Shown here: in pieces, positions 8,961-18,415 of the stretch | Position numbering within the stretch: position 1 is the stretch's first letter | How the letters are laid out: the number at the start of each line of letters is the position of its first letter | From: Phycisphaerae bacterium | GTDB lineage: Bacteria; Planctomycetota; Phycisphaerae; UBA1845; CAIVHJ01 | Assembly (NCBI GenBank): GCA_022072405.1 | Contig: JAJVHX010000011.1 | Location: 209,416-273,415 of the forward strand | Length of the DNA stretch: 64,000 nucleotides | Reading direction: 5' to 3' | Notes under the pieces: generated by a model | Database searches by the model: none | The model's input: the letters and a program-made list of their open reading frames with translations, nothing else | Told to the model about the DNA's origin: nothing | Made by a program: the position numbers and the translations under genes

Positions 8961-10973
8961 ATGCCATTGGATGCAGGATCGGAAATTGAAGCCAAATCAG
9001 TACCTACTCCAACGTCAGATGGAAACCGGTCGGGGTCACGATATATTGGGCATTGGCTATTAATCGGAGGTTGGGCGCTCTCATGGCAGCTAGCCTATAT
9101 TATTTCCAGTCGGTCTGACCCGACATTTTCCTGCCCGATCATCGATGCGCGGGTTTATCATGATCAGGCCGTTGCTATAGCCAATGGGTCGTTTCATCCT
9201 ACCGATGCTTATTTTCAGCCTCCGGGGTACACACTTTTTTTATCGGCGATATATCGACTGGTCGGACTAAATCCATGGGTCATCAAGATAGTTCAGGCTT
9301 TGCTCGGAATGGTAACCTGTATGCTAGTTTATGGAATAGGACAGGAATTATTTGATCGACGAGCAGGACTGTTCGGTGGATTGATCACTGCAATTCTGGG
9401 GCCGCTACTCTATTACAATGCCCAATTATTGCCTGTTGTACTGATTACCTATTGTCTGGTGTGCGGTCTGTGGTTACTACTAGTGGGATTGCGCACCGGT
9501 CAATGGATTGTCTGGCTACTATTAGGAATTGTACTGGGCATGGGCGCCCTGGTTCGTCCCGATGTACTGGTGCTCTTCGTAGTAGCCTTGATAGCTTTGT
9601 TAATGCAAAACCGGCAGCGGCTTTATACCCTTAGGCGAACCGGCTTTTTAGCATTGGTTATTTTCGGTGGAGTTGTCATCCCCATTGGGCCGGTGGTCGT
9701 ACGGAATTCAATGTTAGCAGGCCAATTGGTTTTCATCTCGACAAATGCCGGAGTTAATTTTTATCTGGGTAATCATGCGCAACGCGATCAACTCTTGGCG
9801 CTGCGTCCGGGGGAACCCTGGTTTCTATTACGACGAGCGGGGATGGAGAAAGGGATTCGTGGTGAGGCTGGGTTTGATCAATATTTCAGCGCGCAAGCCG
9901 TTGATTACATTTCCAAGAATCCGGTCAATTTTCTATGCGGCTTAGCCGACAAGGCTGCCTGGTTGCTGACGGGTGCTGAACAACCACGCAATGAAAATAT
10001 TTACGTTCAGCGTCAATATTCTCCGATACTCGCGGCCTTGATCTGGCGGTGGGGGGCGATCAGTTTTCCGTGGGGATTGTTATTTCCGATAGCGTTGTGG
10101 TCAGCTCTCAGCTGGCGGCCATATGTGCAATTGCGCTGGGTGTGGTTGACACTATTATTATATGGACTGGCGATCATCATCTTCTTTCCCTGTGGTCGTT
10201 ACCGGGCGCCACTGCTTCCACTTCTGGCCCTGCTGGCCGCTGGTGGGGGCTTGACGTGGTGGCGGGGTCAGCCTCGTATTCGTTGGTCTGGGCTTATGGT
10301 GACTGCGCTGGCAGCGATTGTGGTCAATTGGCCATTGAAGTTACCTGGCGACTCAACTGACTGGGAGTTGGAGATGCAAGTGGCTGTGGCTCGGGAAGCC
10401 ACACAAGAAAAGAACTGGTTATTAGCGGATGGCATGCTGGCCGCAGTTGAACAGCGTGCCCCACAGGATAATGCAGTTTTACTAGCCAGAGGATTATTTT
10501 GGCTTCAAAAGAATGATTTAAGCAAAACCATACCCTGCCTGGAAATGGCGGTTCTCTCAGCCCCGACATCATTTTCTGCTCACGTCGGGTTGGCGAGTGC
10601 CTATCATCGGGCAGGTTTCAAAGACCAAGCTTACTCCCATTATGGCGCCGCCTATGATATTTACCCCTATGATTTCGGTGTCTTGCAAGCTCTGGCCGAT
10701 TTGTTAATGGACGCGGGAGAATATCTTCGGGCGGTACATTATTACCAGGAGGCTGTGGCGGTGAATCCATCTCGTCCGGAAGGCTATGCCAAACTGGCCG
10801 TTGCCTATTATTTTAGTAAGCAATATAACGATGCCTGGCGCACCGTACTTCAAGCCGAGGCACTGGGTATGCGACCCAATCCCCAGTTTTATATCTTACT
10901 GAGTGCTGCCCAGGCGGATTCCGAGGGCGCACCAAACCAGGTTTCAGAGAGTCAACCCAATGATCAGCACTGA
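8961..10973 (+). CDS. GT39-like integral membrane glycosyltransferase with C-terminal TPR repeats
   Basis: A 670-residue polytopic protein. Roughly ten or more hydrophobic helices fill residues about 30-450. An early extracytoplasmic acidic motif (IDARVYHDQA, about residues 55-64) followed by FQPPGYTLFLSAIY matches the GT-C fold of PMT/ArnT-type enzymes, which use polyprenyl-phosphate sugars. From about residue 465 the protein is soluble and carries about four TPR-like helical pairs (for example PSRPEGYAKLAVAYYFSKQ). The donor and acceptor cannot be told from sequence. It sits between moxR and the DUF58 gene, whose ATG lies inside its last codons, so the whole cluster is probably one transcript. 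Base composition is somewhat more AT-rich than the flanking vWA genes. Confidence 0.8.
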   Translation: MPLDAGSEIEAKSVPTPTSDGNRSGSRYIGHWLLIGGWALSWQLAYIISSRSDPTFSCPIIDARVYHDQAVAIANGSFHPTDAYFQPPGYTLFLSAIYRLVGLNPWVIKIVQALLGMVTCMLVYGIGQELFDRRAGLFGGLITAILGPLLYYNAQLLPVVLITYCLVCGLWLLLVGLRTGQWIVWLLLGIVLGMGALVRPDVLVLFVVALIALLMQNRQRLYTLRRTGFLALVIFGGVVIPIGPVVVRNSMLAGQLVFISTNAGVNFYLGNHAQRDQLLALRPGEPWFLLRRAGMEKGIRGEAGFDQYFSAQAVDYISKNPVNFLCGLADKAAWLLTGAEQPRNENIYVQRQYSPILAALIWRWGAISFPWGLLFPIALWSALSWRPYVQLRWVWLTLLLYGLAIIIFFPCGRYRAPLLPLLALLAAGGGLTWWRGQPRIRWSGLMVTALAAIVVNWPLKLPGDSTDWELEMQVAVAREATQEKNWLLADGMLAAVEQRAPQDNAVLLARGLFWLQKNDLSKTIPCLEMAVLSAPTSFSAHVGLASAYHRAGFKDQAYSHYGAAYDIYPYDFGVLQALADLLMDAGEYLRAVHYYQEAVAVNPSRPEGYAKLAVAYYFSKQYNDAWRTVLQAEALGMRPNPQFYILLSAAQADSEGAPNQVSESQPNDQH

Positions 10974-11856
10974 ATCGAATAGTCTGCTGGATGCGCAGAT
11001 GATGGCCCGGCTGGAGCAGCTGGAGATTACCACGCGCAAAATTTTCAAAGGGTCGATGAAAGGCGAACGGCGGAGTAAACGTCGCGGTGAAAGCGTGGAA
11101 TTTGCCGATTTCCGCAATTACGTCGCCGGTGATGATCTGCGTTTTCTCGACTGGAACATTTACGCCCGGCTGGACAAGCTTTTTCTGAAATTGTTTCTTG
11201 AAGAAGAAGATCTACATGTGAGCATTCTGCTGGATTGCTCGCGCAGTATGGATTGGGGGCAACCGGTTACCAAGGGCCTGTATGCCAAGCGGGTGGCGGC
11301 GGCGCTGGCTTATATCGGGTTATGTAATTACGATCGCATGAGTGTTTTTGCATACAACGATGGGTTGGCGTATGAAATGGCGGGAATGCGCGGCAAGCGC
11401 CAGACACCGCTCCTGATGGATTATCTGCAGGCGATTCCGCTGGAAGGCGGCAGCCACCTCGCCAATGCCTGCAAGCATTTTGCCGTCCGCCATCCCCAAC
11501 GCGGCATCCTGGTGATCCTCAGTGATTTTCTGGATAAAAACGGTTATGAACTGGGGCTGCGCTATCTGCTGGGACGTGATCTGGATTTGTATCTGATCCA
11601 GATTCTGGCTCCGGACGAGCTGGAGCCGCCCTTCATCGGCGATCTGAAGCTGAAGGATGTGGAGGATAACGACCTGGCGGAAATCACAGTGACCCGGGCG
11701 CTGATCAACCGCTACAAGCAGAATGTCCGCAGCTACTGTGAGGGTCTGAAAAATTATTGCAGCCGCCGGGGGGTGAGCTACCTGTTCGCTTCGACGGATG
11801 TGGCTTTTGATCAATTGGTATTAAGTTACCTGCGGCGGCGGGGATTGTTGAAATAA
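10960..11856 (+). CDS. DUF58 (vWA-like) protein, MoxR partner
   Basis: A 298-residue cytosolic DUF58 protein. The family signature near the N-terminus is clear: SMKGERRSKRRGESVEFADF followed by RNYVAGDDLRFLDWN. A vWA-like domain follows, with a metal-site motif DCSRSMD and ILSDFLD near the usual fifth strand. DUF58 proteins are encoded beside MoxR ATPases and are presumed partners or substrates. The ATG at 10960 is preferred over an upstream in-frame start because it removes 19 unrelated residues, has CAGAGAG upstream, and gives a short overlap with the preceding stop, suggesting translational coupling. Confidence 0.93.
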   Translation: MISTESNSLLDAQMMARLEQLEITTRKIFKGSMKGERRSKRRGESVEFADFRNYVAGDDLRFLDWNIYARLDKLFLKLFLEEEDLHVSILLDCSRSMDWGQPVTKGLYAKRVAAALAYIGLCNYDRMSVFAYNDGLAYEMAGMRGKRQTPLLMDYLQAIPLEGGSHLANACKHFAVRHPQRGILVILSDFLDKNGYELGLRYLLGRDLDLYLIQILAPDELEPPFIGDLKLKDVEDNDLAEITVTRALINRYKQNVRSYCEGLKNYCSRRGVSYLFASTDVAFDQLVLSYLRRRGLLK

Positions 11857-11878
11857 CACACATGGGGCTGACCAGTTT

Positions 11879-13873
11879 ATGAGTTTTCTCTCTGTTTGGT
11901 CAATTGCGATCGCTGCCGGCCTGACGGTCCCGCCGCTGGTGCTGCTCTATTTCCTGAAGCTCCGGCGGCAGGAAAAGCCGGTTTCCTCAACGATATTCTG
12001 GAAGCGGGCGATCGAGGATCTGCAGGTCAATGCGCCATTTCAGAAACTGCGGCGAAACCTGTTATTGTTCTTACAGCTTCTGGTGCTGCTGCTTTGCGCG
12101 GTGGCGTTGGGCCGACCGTTGTGGCAACAGTCTGAAAATCTGAACAAATCGCTGATTCTGCTGGTTGATCGTTCGGCATCGATGAATGTGCGTGAACCTG
12201 ACGGCCGTACCCGCTTGGAACGAGCCAAGGATGAAGCGCTCAAGGCTGTTGCGCGGATGAATGATGAGGGGTATGACCGTGGATTACTGATTGCGTTCAA
12301 TGATCGGGCATCGGTGATCTGCCCATTTACCCGGAGCCAGCCGCAATTGGAACGTGCTATTGATTCGATTACCTCCAGCGAGGGGTTGAGTCGGTTGCAG
12401 GAGGCGATGGCTCTGGCGCAGGCTCATGCCCAGTCGGAGTTGATGGGCCGTGACGCGCCACCCAATAGTCCCATCTCTACGGCACCGGCGGCCAAGATCG
12501 TGCTCTTTTCCGATGGTCAGATCGAAGATGTAGCCAGTGTCAGCAGTGACAAAATGCAGATGGAACTGATCAATGTTGCCGTCAACAATGACAATGTGGG
12601 AGTGGTGTCGCTGTCCGCCAGCCGCTATTACGAACGGCCGGAAATACTGAATGTCGTCGCCGGGGTGCAGAATTTCGGACCCGATCCTGTGGAGTTGGAT
12701 GTTGAGTTGTTTGTCGAGGGTCAACACAAGGATATTAAAAGCATCAAACTGGGACCGGGCGTGGCACCGGCGAATGCGGAAAATTTCAACGCGGAAGATA
12801 GTCTGCAGATCGTTTCCTTCGACGAAGTTGAATTTGCGGGCAGCGGTATCATCGATGTACAGATCGGTCGCCTCGATGGTCTGTCAGTAGATAATCGAGC
12901 CTGGGCTATTATCGAGCCGCCCCGCAGCGTTACGGCACTTCTGGTCAGTCCGGGAAATCTGTGGCTGGATCGGGCCATGCACGCCATGGATTGGGTGGAG
13001 TTTGAAAAAATTTCTCCGGAAGAATATGAGCAGCAGCAGGATGATCTGAATCCGGCCGGGCGATCCCGGCACGACGTGGTCATTTTTGACGGTTGGCGAC
13101 CGGGAACGCTGCCTCTCGGCAATTTTCTTTTTTTCGGAGTGGTGCCCAATCTGCCTGGTTTCGGGCAGGGACCGACCATCGAAGATGATGATGTCTTTAA
13201 CTGGGATGATACCCACCCGGTGATGCGTTTCATCGAACCACAGAATATAGCAATCGCCCAGTATCAGCAATTGCAGCTGCCGATTCATGCCGTATCACTG
13301 ATGGATGGGCAGGGGGGCACGGTGGTCGCGGCGGTAAATGAACAGGGCCGAAGGATGATACTGGTGGCTTTTGGTTTGTTCGATGCCGAGCGAAAATATA
13401 TCAATACCGATTGGCCGATGCGCGAACATTTCGTCTATTTTCTGAGCAACGCAGTGCAGTATCTTTCGGGCAGCGTTGAAGCGGAAGTGGAAGCAAGATT
13501 GCGACCGGGTGATCCGCTGGTGGTCTCGGCCCAGCCGAACACCGATTCCATTGATATCTCCAGGCCGGATCAGGTTACGGATCAATTGACGGTCGGCAAA
13601 TTGTCCACCGCCCATTACGGCAAGACGGATCGTGTCGGTATATACCAGGCCATACCGACCGCGGAGGGTTCGACGTTATATGCGGTTAATCTATTCAGTC
13701 CCACCGAAAGCCGCATTCAACCAGCCGCCAATTTTGCGATCGGTGGAGCTGCCGTCGAATCTCGTGATGTTGTTCTGCCCGTTACTCGACCGCTCTGGTC
13801 CTGGCTGCTGGTGGCGGTGCTTGCGGTTCTTTTCCTCGAATGGGCGGTCTACAGCCGCCGGATCCTGGTTTGA
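11879..13873 (+). CDS. BatA-like membrane protein with vWA domain
   Basis: A 664-residue membrane protein. The N-terminus has the BatA signature: a helix (IAIAAGLTVPPLVLLYFLKLRR), the short cytosolic stretch with VSSTIFWKRA, and a second helix (LLLFLQLLVLLLCAVALG). A vWA domain follows with an intact metal site (DRSASM, then FSDGQ). Residues about 230-630 are beta-rich and probably periplasmic. One more helix lies at the C-terminus (WSWLLVAVLAVLFLEWAVYSRR), which puts the large middle region outside. It follows the DUF58 gene by 22 bases. This is the last gene of the MoxR/vWA cluster; 105 bases with no clear terminator separate it from the carboxylase genes. Confidence 0.9.
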   Translation: MSFLSVWSIAIAAGLTVPPLVLLYFLKLRRQEKPVSSTIFWKRAIEDLQVNAPFQKLRRNLLLFLQLLVLLLCAVALGRPLWQQSENLNKSLILLVDRSASMNVREPDGRTRLERAKDEALKAVARMNDEGYDRGLLIAFNDRASVICPFTRSQPQLERAIDSITSSEGLSRLQEAMALAQAHAQSELMGRDAPPNSPISTAPAAKIVLFSDGQIEDVASVSSDKMQMELINVAVNNDNVGVVSLSASRYYERPEILNVVAGVQNFGPDPVELDVELFVEGQHKDIKSIKLGPGVAPANAENFNAEDSLQIVSFDEVEFAGSGIIDVQIGRLDGLSVDNRAWAIIEPPRSVTALLVSPGNLWLDRAMHAMDWVEFEKISPEEYEQQQDDLNPAGRSRHDVVIFDGWRPGTLPLGNFLFFGVVPNLPGFGQGPTIEDDDVFNWDDTHPVMRFIEPQNIAIAQYQQLQLPIHAVSLMDGQGGTVVAAVNEQGRRMILVAFGLFDAERKYINTDWPMREHFVYFLSNAVQYLSGSVEAEVEARLRPGDPLVVSAQPNTDSIDISRPDQVTDQLTVGKLSTAHYGKTDRVGIYQAIPTAEGSTLYAVNLFSPTESRIQPAANFAIGGAAVESRDVVLPVTRPLWSWLLVAVLAVLFLEWAVYSRRILV

Positions 13874-13978
13874 CCCGGCTGCACTCTCATGGTGTAATTC
13901 GCAGTTGGCAACTACGATCAGGTTCGGACCAGACCGGTTCACCAATTACATAGTTCCCAAGATAATTCTCCAACAGTT

Positions 13979-15589
13979 ATGGATGTTATTCAAAGCAAAA
14001 TTTCTACTCACGATGCTGAATACCGCGACAACAGGAATTATTACCTCTCGTTGCTGGCCGAACTGAAAGAGCGCTTGGCCCGGGTGCGGATGGGGGGTGG
14101 TGAAAGTGCGGTTGCTCGTCATCGCAGTCGGGGAAAACTCTTCGTCCGCGATCGGATAGAGCGGTTGATCGATCCGTACAGCCCCTTCCTGGAATTCAGT
14201 ACACTGGCGGGTTGGGAGCTGTACAGCGATCACACACCCGCCGCCGGTCTGATCACCGGCATCGGCCGGGTGCAGGGCCGGGAATGCATCATTGTAGCCA
14301 ATGACGCCACGGTCAAAGGCGGAACTTATTATCCCATCACGGTCAAAAAGCATCTGCGGGCTCAGGAAATCGCCCGCGAAAATCATCTGCCCTGCATCTA
14401 TCTGGTCGATTCCGGCGGAGCGTTCCTGCCCTTGCAGGCGGAAGTATTTCCCGACCGCGATCATTTTGGCCGAATCTTTTATAACCAGGCGCAGATGTCC
14501 GCGCTGGGTATTCCACAGATCGCTGTCGTGCTGGGTTCCTGCACTGCCGGCGGAGCCTATGTGCCCGCCATGAGCGATGAGACCGTCATCGTGCGAGAGC
14601 AGGGCACTATTTTTCTGGGCGGACCACCGTTGGTTAGAGCCGCGACCGGTGAAGTCATTTCTGCTGAAGAACTGGGCGGGGCCGATGTTCATTGTCGCGT
14701 GTCGGGCGTGACTGATCATTACGCGGTGAATGATGAAGATGCTTTGGCGATCACGCGTCATATCGTGGAGCATCTGCCGCCCGCTCAACATCGCCCGCTC
14801 GGCACGCGCTCCCCGGAAGAACCGGCCTATGAACCAGCAGAGATTTATGGTCTGATCCCGCGTGATCCGCGACGCGGCTATGATGTTCGCGAGGTGCTCG
14901 CACGCCTGATTGATGGCAGCCGTTTCCACGAATTCAAGGCATTATATGGTACAACGCTGGTGTGTGGATTCGCCCATGTCTGGGGATATCCCGTGGGCAT
15001 CGTCGCCAATAACGGGGTGTTGATGTCACCCAGTGCCTTGAAGGCGGCCCATTTCATCGAATTGTGTAGCCAGCGCCAGGTGCCGCTGGTTTTCCTGCAA
15101 AATATCACCGGCTTTCTGGTTGGCAGTCAGGCGGAATCGGGCGGAATAGCCAAAGACGGCGCCAAGATGGTCGCGGCTGTAGCCAATGCGGCCGTGCCGA
15201 AATTTACGGTGATCATCGGTGGTTCGTATGGGGCCGGTAATTACGGGATGTGCGGCCGGGCCTATCAGCCGCGCTTATTGTGGATGTGGCCGAACGCTCG
15301 TATTGGGGTCATGGGGGGTGAACAGGCTGCCAATGTGCTGGTCACCGTCAAGCAGGAACAACTCAGTGCCCAGGGCCAGACCGCTTTGACCTCGTCTGAA
15401 GAGGATGAACTGCGTCAGCCCACGCTGCAGAAATATGCCGAAGAAAGCAGCGTCTACTACAGTACTGCCCGATTATGGGATGACGGTGTGATTGATCCTG
15501 CTGATACGCGGATGGTGTTGGCGCTGGGATTGGCTGCTGCCTGGCAGGCGCCTTTCCCGCCGCGACGCAGCAGTGTATTTCGCATGTAA
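13979..15589 (+). CDS. mccB: methylcrotonyl-CoA carboxylase beta (carboxyltransferase) subunit
   Basis: A 536-residue acyl-CoA carboxyltransferase, the usual length of MccB/LiuB. It moves carboxyl from biotin to 3-methylcrotonyl-CoA in leucine breakdown. The crotonase-like halves are visible: N-terminal [34 protein letters not shown] and [15 protein letters not shown] in the first half, and [38 protein letters not shown] and [12 protein letters not shown] in the second. The GYNMCGRAY-type motif and overall match favour methylcrotonyl- over propionyl-CoA carboxylase, and the neighbours (enoyl-CoA hydratase, biotin carboxylase, HMG-CoA lyase) support it. It is the first gene of a tightly packed catabolic operon. 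Confidence 0.93.
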   Translation: MDVIQSKISTHDAEYRDNRNYYLSLLAELKERLARVRMGGGESAVARHRSRGKLFVRDRIERLIDPYSPFLEFSTLAGWELYSDHTPAAGLITGIGRVQGRECIIVANDATVKGGTYYPITVKKHLRAQEIARENHLPCIYLVDSGGAFLPLQAEVFPDRDHFGRIFYNQAQMSALGIPQIAVVLGSCTAGGAYVPAMSDETVIVREQGTIFLGGPPLVRAATGEVISAEELGGADVHCRVSGVTDHYAVNDEDALAITRHIVEHLPPAQHRPLGTRSPEEPAYEPAEIYGLIPRDPRRGYDVREVLARLIDGSRFHEFKALYGTTLVCGFAHVWGYPVGIVANNGVLMSPSALKAAHFIELCSQRQVPLVFLQNITGFLVGSQAESGGIAKDGAKMVAAVANAAVPKFTVIIGGSYGAGNYGMCGRAYQPRLLWMWPNARIGVMGGEQAANVLVTVKQEQLSAQGQTALTSSEEDELRQPTLQKYAEESSVYYSTARLWDDGVIDPADTRMVLALGLAAAWQAPFPPRRSSVFRM

Positions 15590-15595
15590 ACTGCA

Positions 15596-16393
15596 ATGAG
15601 CAAGAATAGCATGAATATACGAGTCAACCATCAACCTCCGATTGCAGAAATCGAGCTGAATCGGCCGCAAGTGCACCATGCCTTTGATGACCGGATGATG
15701 CAGGAGATTACCGCAGCATTGCAGGAGTGTGCCGTTCGAGACGATCTGCGGGCGGTAGTGATTCGCTCCACCGGGCCAAGTTTCTGTGCTGGTGCCGATG
15801 TGCACTGGATGCGGAGGATGGTGAATTACACCCAGGCCGAAAATGTAGCCGATGCCCGCCTGCTGTCGAATATGCTGCGGACCATACGTGAGCTGCCCAA
15901 GCCGGTCATCGTCCGTGTGCAGGGCGCGGCCTATGGCGGGGGTGTCGGGTTGATCGCGGCGGCGGATATGGCGGTGGCGGTCGCTTCAGCCCGGTTCTGC
16001 CTCAGCGAAGTCAAGCTGGGCATCGTACCGGCGGTCATCTCGCCCTTCGTCATCGAAAAGATCGGTACCGGCCAAGCCCGGCGTTATGCACTCACAGCGG
16101 AATTGTTCGATGCTGTTCAAGCGCTGAAGCTGGGATTGATTCAGGAAGTCTGTGCCGACGATACGGAACTCGATCAGTGGATCGCCAAAATTGTAGAGCA
16201 GGTCTGCCGCAATGGACCGCAGGCAATGGCGGCCTGCAAGCAGATTCTCAGTCGTGTCGCCGGACAGGATTGGCCTGCGGTGGAGGAATTCACCGTTCAG
16301 CGCATCGCGGAAATACGTATCAGTCCGGAGGGGCAGGAAGGACTGCGTGCCTTTCTGGATAAGCGCACGCCAGGCTGGATGCACACAGAATAA
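15596..16393 (+). CDS. enoyl-CoA hydratase/isomerase, probable methylglutaconyl-CoA hydratase
   Basis: A 265-residue crotonase-family protein. The oxyanion-hole motifs are present: FCAGADVHWMRRM (A-G-A-D) and VQGAAYGGGVGLIAAAD. The family covers many hydratases and isomerases. The position between mccB and the biotin carboxylase, with HMG-CoA lyase downstream, makes 3-methylglutaconyl-CoA hydratase (LiuC/AtuE role) the best assignment, converting the carboxylase product to HMG-CoA. An ATG at 15611 is an alternative start, removing five residues. Gaps to neighbours are six and two bases, so this is clearly one operon. Confidence 0.85.
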   Translation: MSKNSMNIRVNHQPPIAEIELNRPQVHHAFDDRMMQEITAALQECAVRDDLRAVVIRSTGPSFCAGADVHWMRRMVNYTQAENVADARLLSNMLRTIRELPKPVIVRVQGAAYGGGVGLIAAADMAVAVASARFCLSEVKLGIVPAVISPFVIEKIGTGQARRYALTAELFDAVQALKLGLIQEVCADDTELDQWIAKIVEQVCRNGPQAMAACKQILSRVAGQDWPAVEEFTVQRIAEIRISPEGQEGLRAFLDKRTPGWMHTE

Positions 16394-16395
16394 TC

Positions 16396-17886
16396 ATGTT
16401 CAAAAAAGTACTTATTGCTAATCGCGGTGAAATTGCCGTTCGAATCGCCCGCACGTTGCAGGAGATGAGGATTACGGCGGTTGGGGTTTATTCTGAAGCC
16501 GATCGGACCGCGTGTCATGTCTCTGCGTGCGATGAAGCTTATCCGCTGAGCGGGGTGACGGCCCAGGAAACATACTTGCGGAGTGACCGGCTGATCGAAA
16601 TTGCCCGGTCTCATGGCGTAGAGGCCATACATCCCGGATATGGCTTTTTGTCGGAACGGGCGGATTTTGCGGAAGCTTGTCAGAACGCCGGCCTGACTTT
16701 CATCGGCCCATCACCCGAGGTAATTCGGGCCATGGGTGACAAAATAATTGCCAAAGAAACGGTAGCCGCCGCAGGTGTACCGGTCGTGCCCGGATGGTCA
16801 TCCACTGATTATTGTTTTTCCGAAATCCAGTATCAGGCTGATAAACTCGGCTATCCAGTGCTGATCAAGGCTGCGGCCGGCGGCGGGGGTAAAGGGATGC
16901 GCGTGGTACAGGATGCCAATCATCTGGCTGAAGCTTTGGAATCGGCGCAGCGTGAAGCGGGTGCGGCATTTGGTGACGGCCGGGTTTTTCTGGAAAAGTA
17001 TCTGCAGCGGCCACGCCACGTGGAAGTACAGATTTTTGGTGATCACCATGGTCAGGTAATACATCTCTTTGAGCGCGAATGTTCCATCCAGCGACGCCAT
17101 CAGAAAATTATCGAGGAGTCACCCTCGCCGGCATTGACTCCAGAACTACGCCGACGACTCTGCGCGGCGGCGGTGACCGCGGCTCAGGCGATTCAATATG
17201 CCAGTGCCGGCACGGTTGAATTCATCCTCGATGAAGCCGGCCAATTCTATTTTCTGGAGGTCAACACGCGTTTGCAGGTGGAACATCCGGTCACCGAAAT
17301 GATCACCGGGCTTGATCTGGTGTATGCTCAGATGAAGGTGGCTGCAGGTGAGCCGTTTCCGTTGAAGCAGGAAGAATTATTGCAGCGCGGCCATGCGCTT
17401 GAATGCCGCATCTGTAGTGAGGATGCTAATGATAATTTCCGCCCCCAGACCGGTCAGATTGAAGTTTATGTATCACCGCAGGGTGGTGGCGTGCGGGTCG
17501 ACAGCGGCGTGAACATCGGTAGTGAAGTATCGGTTCATTATGACCCCATGCTGGCCAAGTTAATCGTCCACGCTCCTACGCGCTTGGCCGCAATAGATAA
17601 AGCGATTCAGGCTTTGCGTCAATTTGTCATTCTGGGGGTACGGACGAATATTCCGTTTTTAGCGCAGGTGCTGGACCATCCCGAATTTCGCGCTGGACAG
17701 GTGCATACTCATTTTCTACAGGAGCAGCACTGGCCGGTGGATGATCCGGAGAATATTCCGGATGCAGCATTGTTGGCGGCGGCGCTTGCGGTGAAACCCG
17801 TATCGCGTTTTTCTTCGAGTACCGCCTGGTCTGAACAGCATGATACCGGACCGTGGGCCGCTGCGGGCCCGTGGCGAGGCCTATAG
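16396..17886 (+). CDS. methylcrotonyl-CoA carboxylase alpha, biotin carboxylase part (split)
   Basis: A 496-residue biotin carboxylase: FKKVLIANRGEIAVRIART at the N-terminus, the ATP-grasp glycine-rich loop AAAGGGGKGMRVV, HVEVQIFGD, and the EVNTRLQVEHPVTE active-site segment. Methylcrotonyl-CoA carboxylase alpha subunits normally continue in the same chain into a BT domain and a biotin carrier domain, for about 650-670 residues in all. Here the frame ends with TAG at 17884-17886, after a tail resembling the start of the BT linker (GPWAAAGPWRG), and the missing part follows in the +1 frame. It is either a real split gene or a frameshift, natural or from sequencing. The catalytic domain itself is complete. 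Confidence 0.9.
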   Translation: MFKKVLIANRGEIAVRIARTLQEMRITAVGVYSEADRTACHVSACDEAYPLSGVTAQETYLRSDRLIEIARSHGVEAIHPGYGFLSERADFAEACQNAGLTFIGPSPEVIRAMGDKIIAKETVAAAGVPVVPGWSSTDYCFSEIQYQADKLGYPVLIKAAAGGGGKGMRVVQDANHLAEALESAQREAGAAFGDGRVFLEKYLQRPRHVEVQIFGDHHGQVIHLFERECSIQRRHQKIIEESPSPALTPELRRRLCAAAVTAAQAIQYASAGTVEFILDEAGQFYFLEVNTRLQVEHPVTEMITGLDLVYAQMKVAAGEPFPLKQEELLQRGHALECRICSEDANDNFRPQTGQIEVYVSPQGGGVRVDSGVNIGSEVSVHYDPMLAKLIVHAPTRLAAIDKAIQALRQFVILGVRTNIPFLAQVLDHPEFRAGQVHTHFLQEQHWPVDDPENIPDAALLAAALAVKPVSRFSSSTAWSEQHDTGPWAAAGPWRGL

Positions 17887-17887
17887 A

Positions 17888-18415
17888 ATGATTCGCGTGC
17901 AATTACAACCGGCAAAGACTTCGAGCCTGTGGACCGTGGCGTTGGAACGGACGCGCCTGGACGCGGCGGATGACCTGCAAGCCCAGATCAATCAGCGCAC
18001 TTTCGATTTTGAACTCCTCAAGACCGAGCCTGCCGGTGGGGTAATGCGTCTGCATGGGCAGGTACAGCGCTACTATGTTTGGCGCGATGGATCGCGGATA
18101 CAAGTCTGGCTGGCTGGGCGGATTTACGAACTGGACATCGTTGAATCACGGGCGCAGCGAGCCGGTGCGGCTGAGCAGGCGGGTGGCCCCCGAGATCGCC
18201 TGACCGCACCGATGCCCGGAACGATCCGCCAGATCAAAATTCAGGTGGGTGATAGCGTCGAACCCCATCAGACGTTGCTGATGATGGAGTCGATGAAAAT
18301 GGAATCTGCTCTGGCGGTTGGGCATGCAGCCCGGGTGATCGAAATCTGTTGCCAGGTCGGGCAGTTGGTCCAGATGAACGAAACGCTGATCAAACTGGAG
18401 CCGCTCGCATCATGA
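17888..18415 (+). CDS. methylcrotonyl-CoA carboxylase alpha, BT-like and biotin carrier part (split)
   Basis: A 175-residue protein equal to the C-terminal third of a methylcrotonyl-CoA carboxylase alpha subunit. Residues 1-95 are beta-rich and fit the BT domain that docks on the beta subunit. Residues about 100-175 form a biotinyl/lipoyl domain, starting APMPGTIRQIKIQVGDSV and carrying the biotinylation motif ESMKMES, with Lys137 as the acceptor (Met-Lys-Met conserved; Ser replaces the common Ala). The frame is open back to 17840, overlapping the biotin carboxylase. The ATG at 17888, two bases after its stop, has GCGAGG upstream at usable spacing, so independent translation is possible. The stop overlaps the next ATG (ATGA). 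Confidence 0.85.
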   Translation: MIRVQLQPAKTSSLWTVALERTRLDAADDLQAQINQRTFDFELLKTEPAGGVMRLHGQVQRYYVWRDGSRIQVWLAGRIYELDIVESRAQRAGAAEQAGGPRDRLTAPMPGTIRQIKIQVGDSVEPHQTLLMMESMKMESALAVGHAARVIEICCQVGQLVQMNETLIKLEPLAS

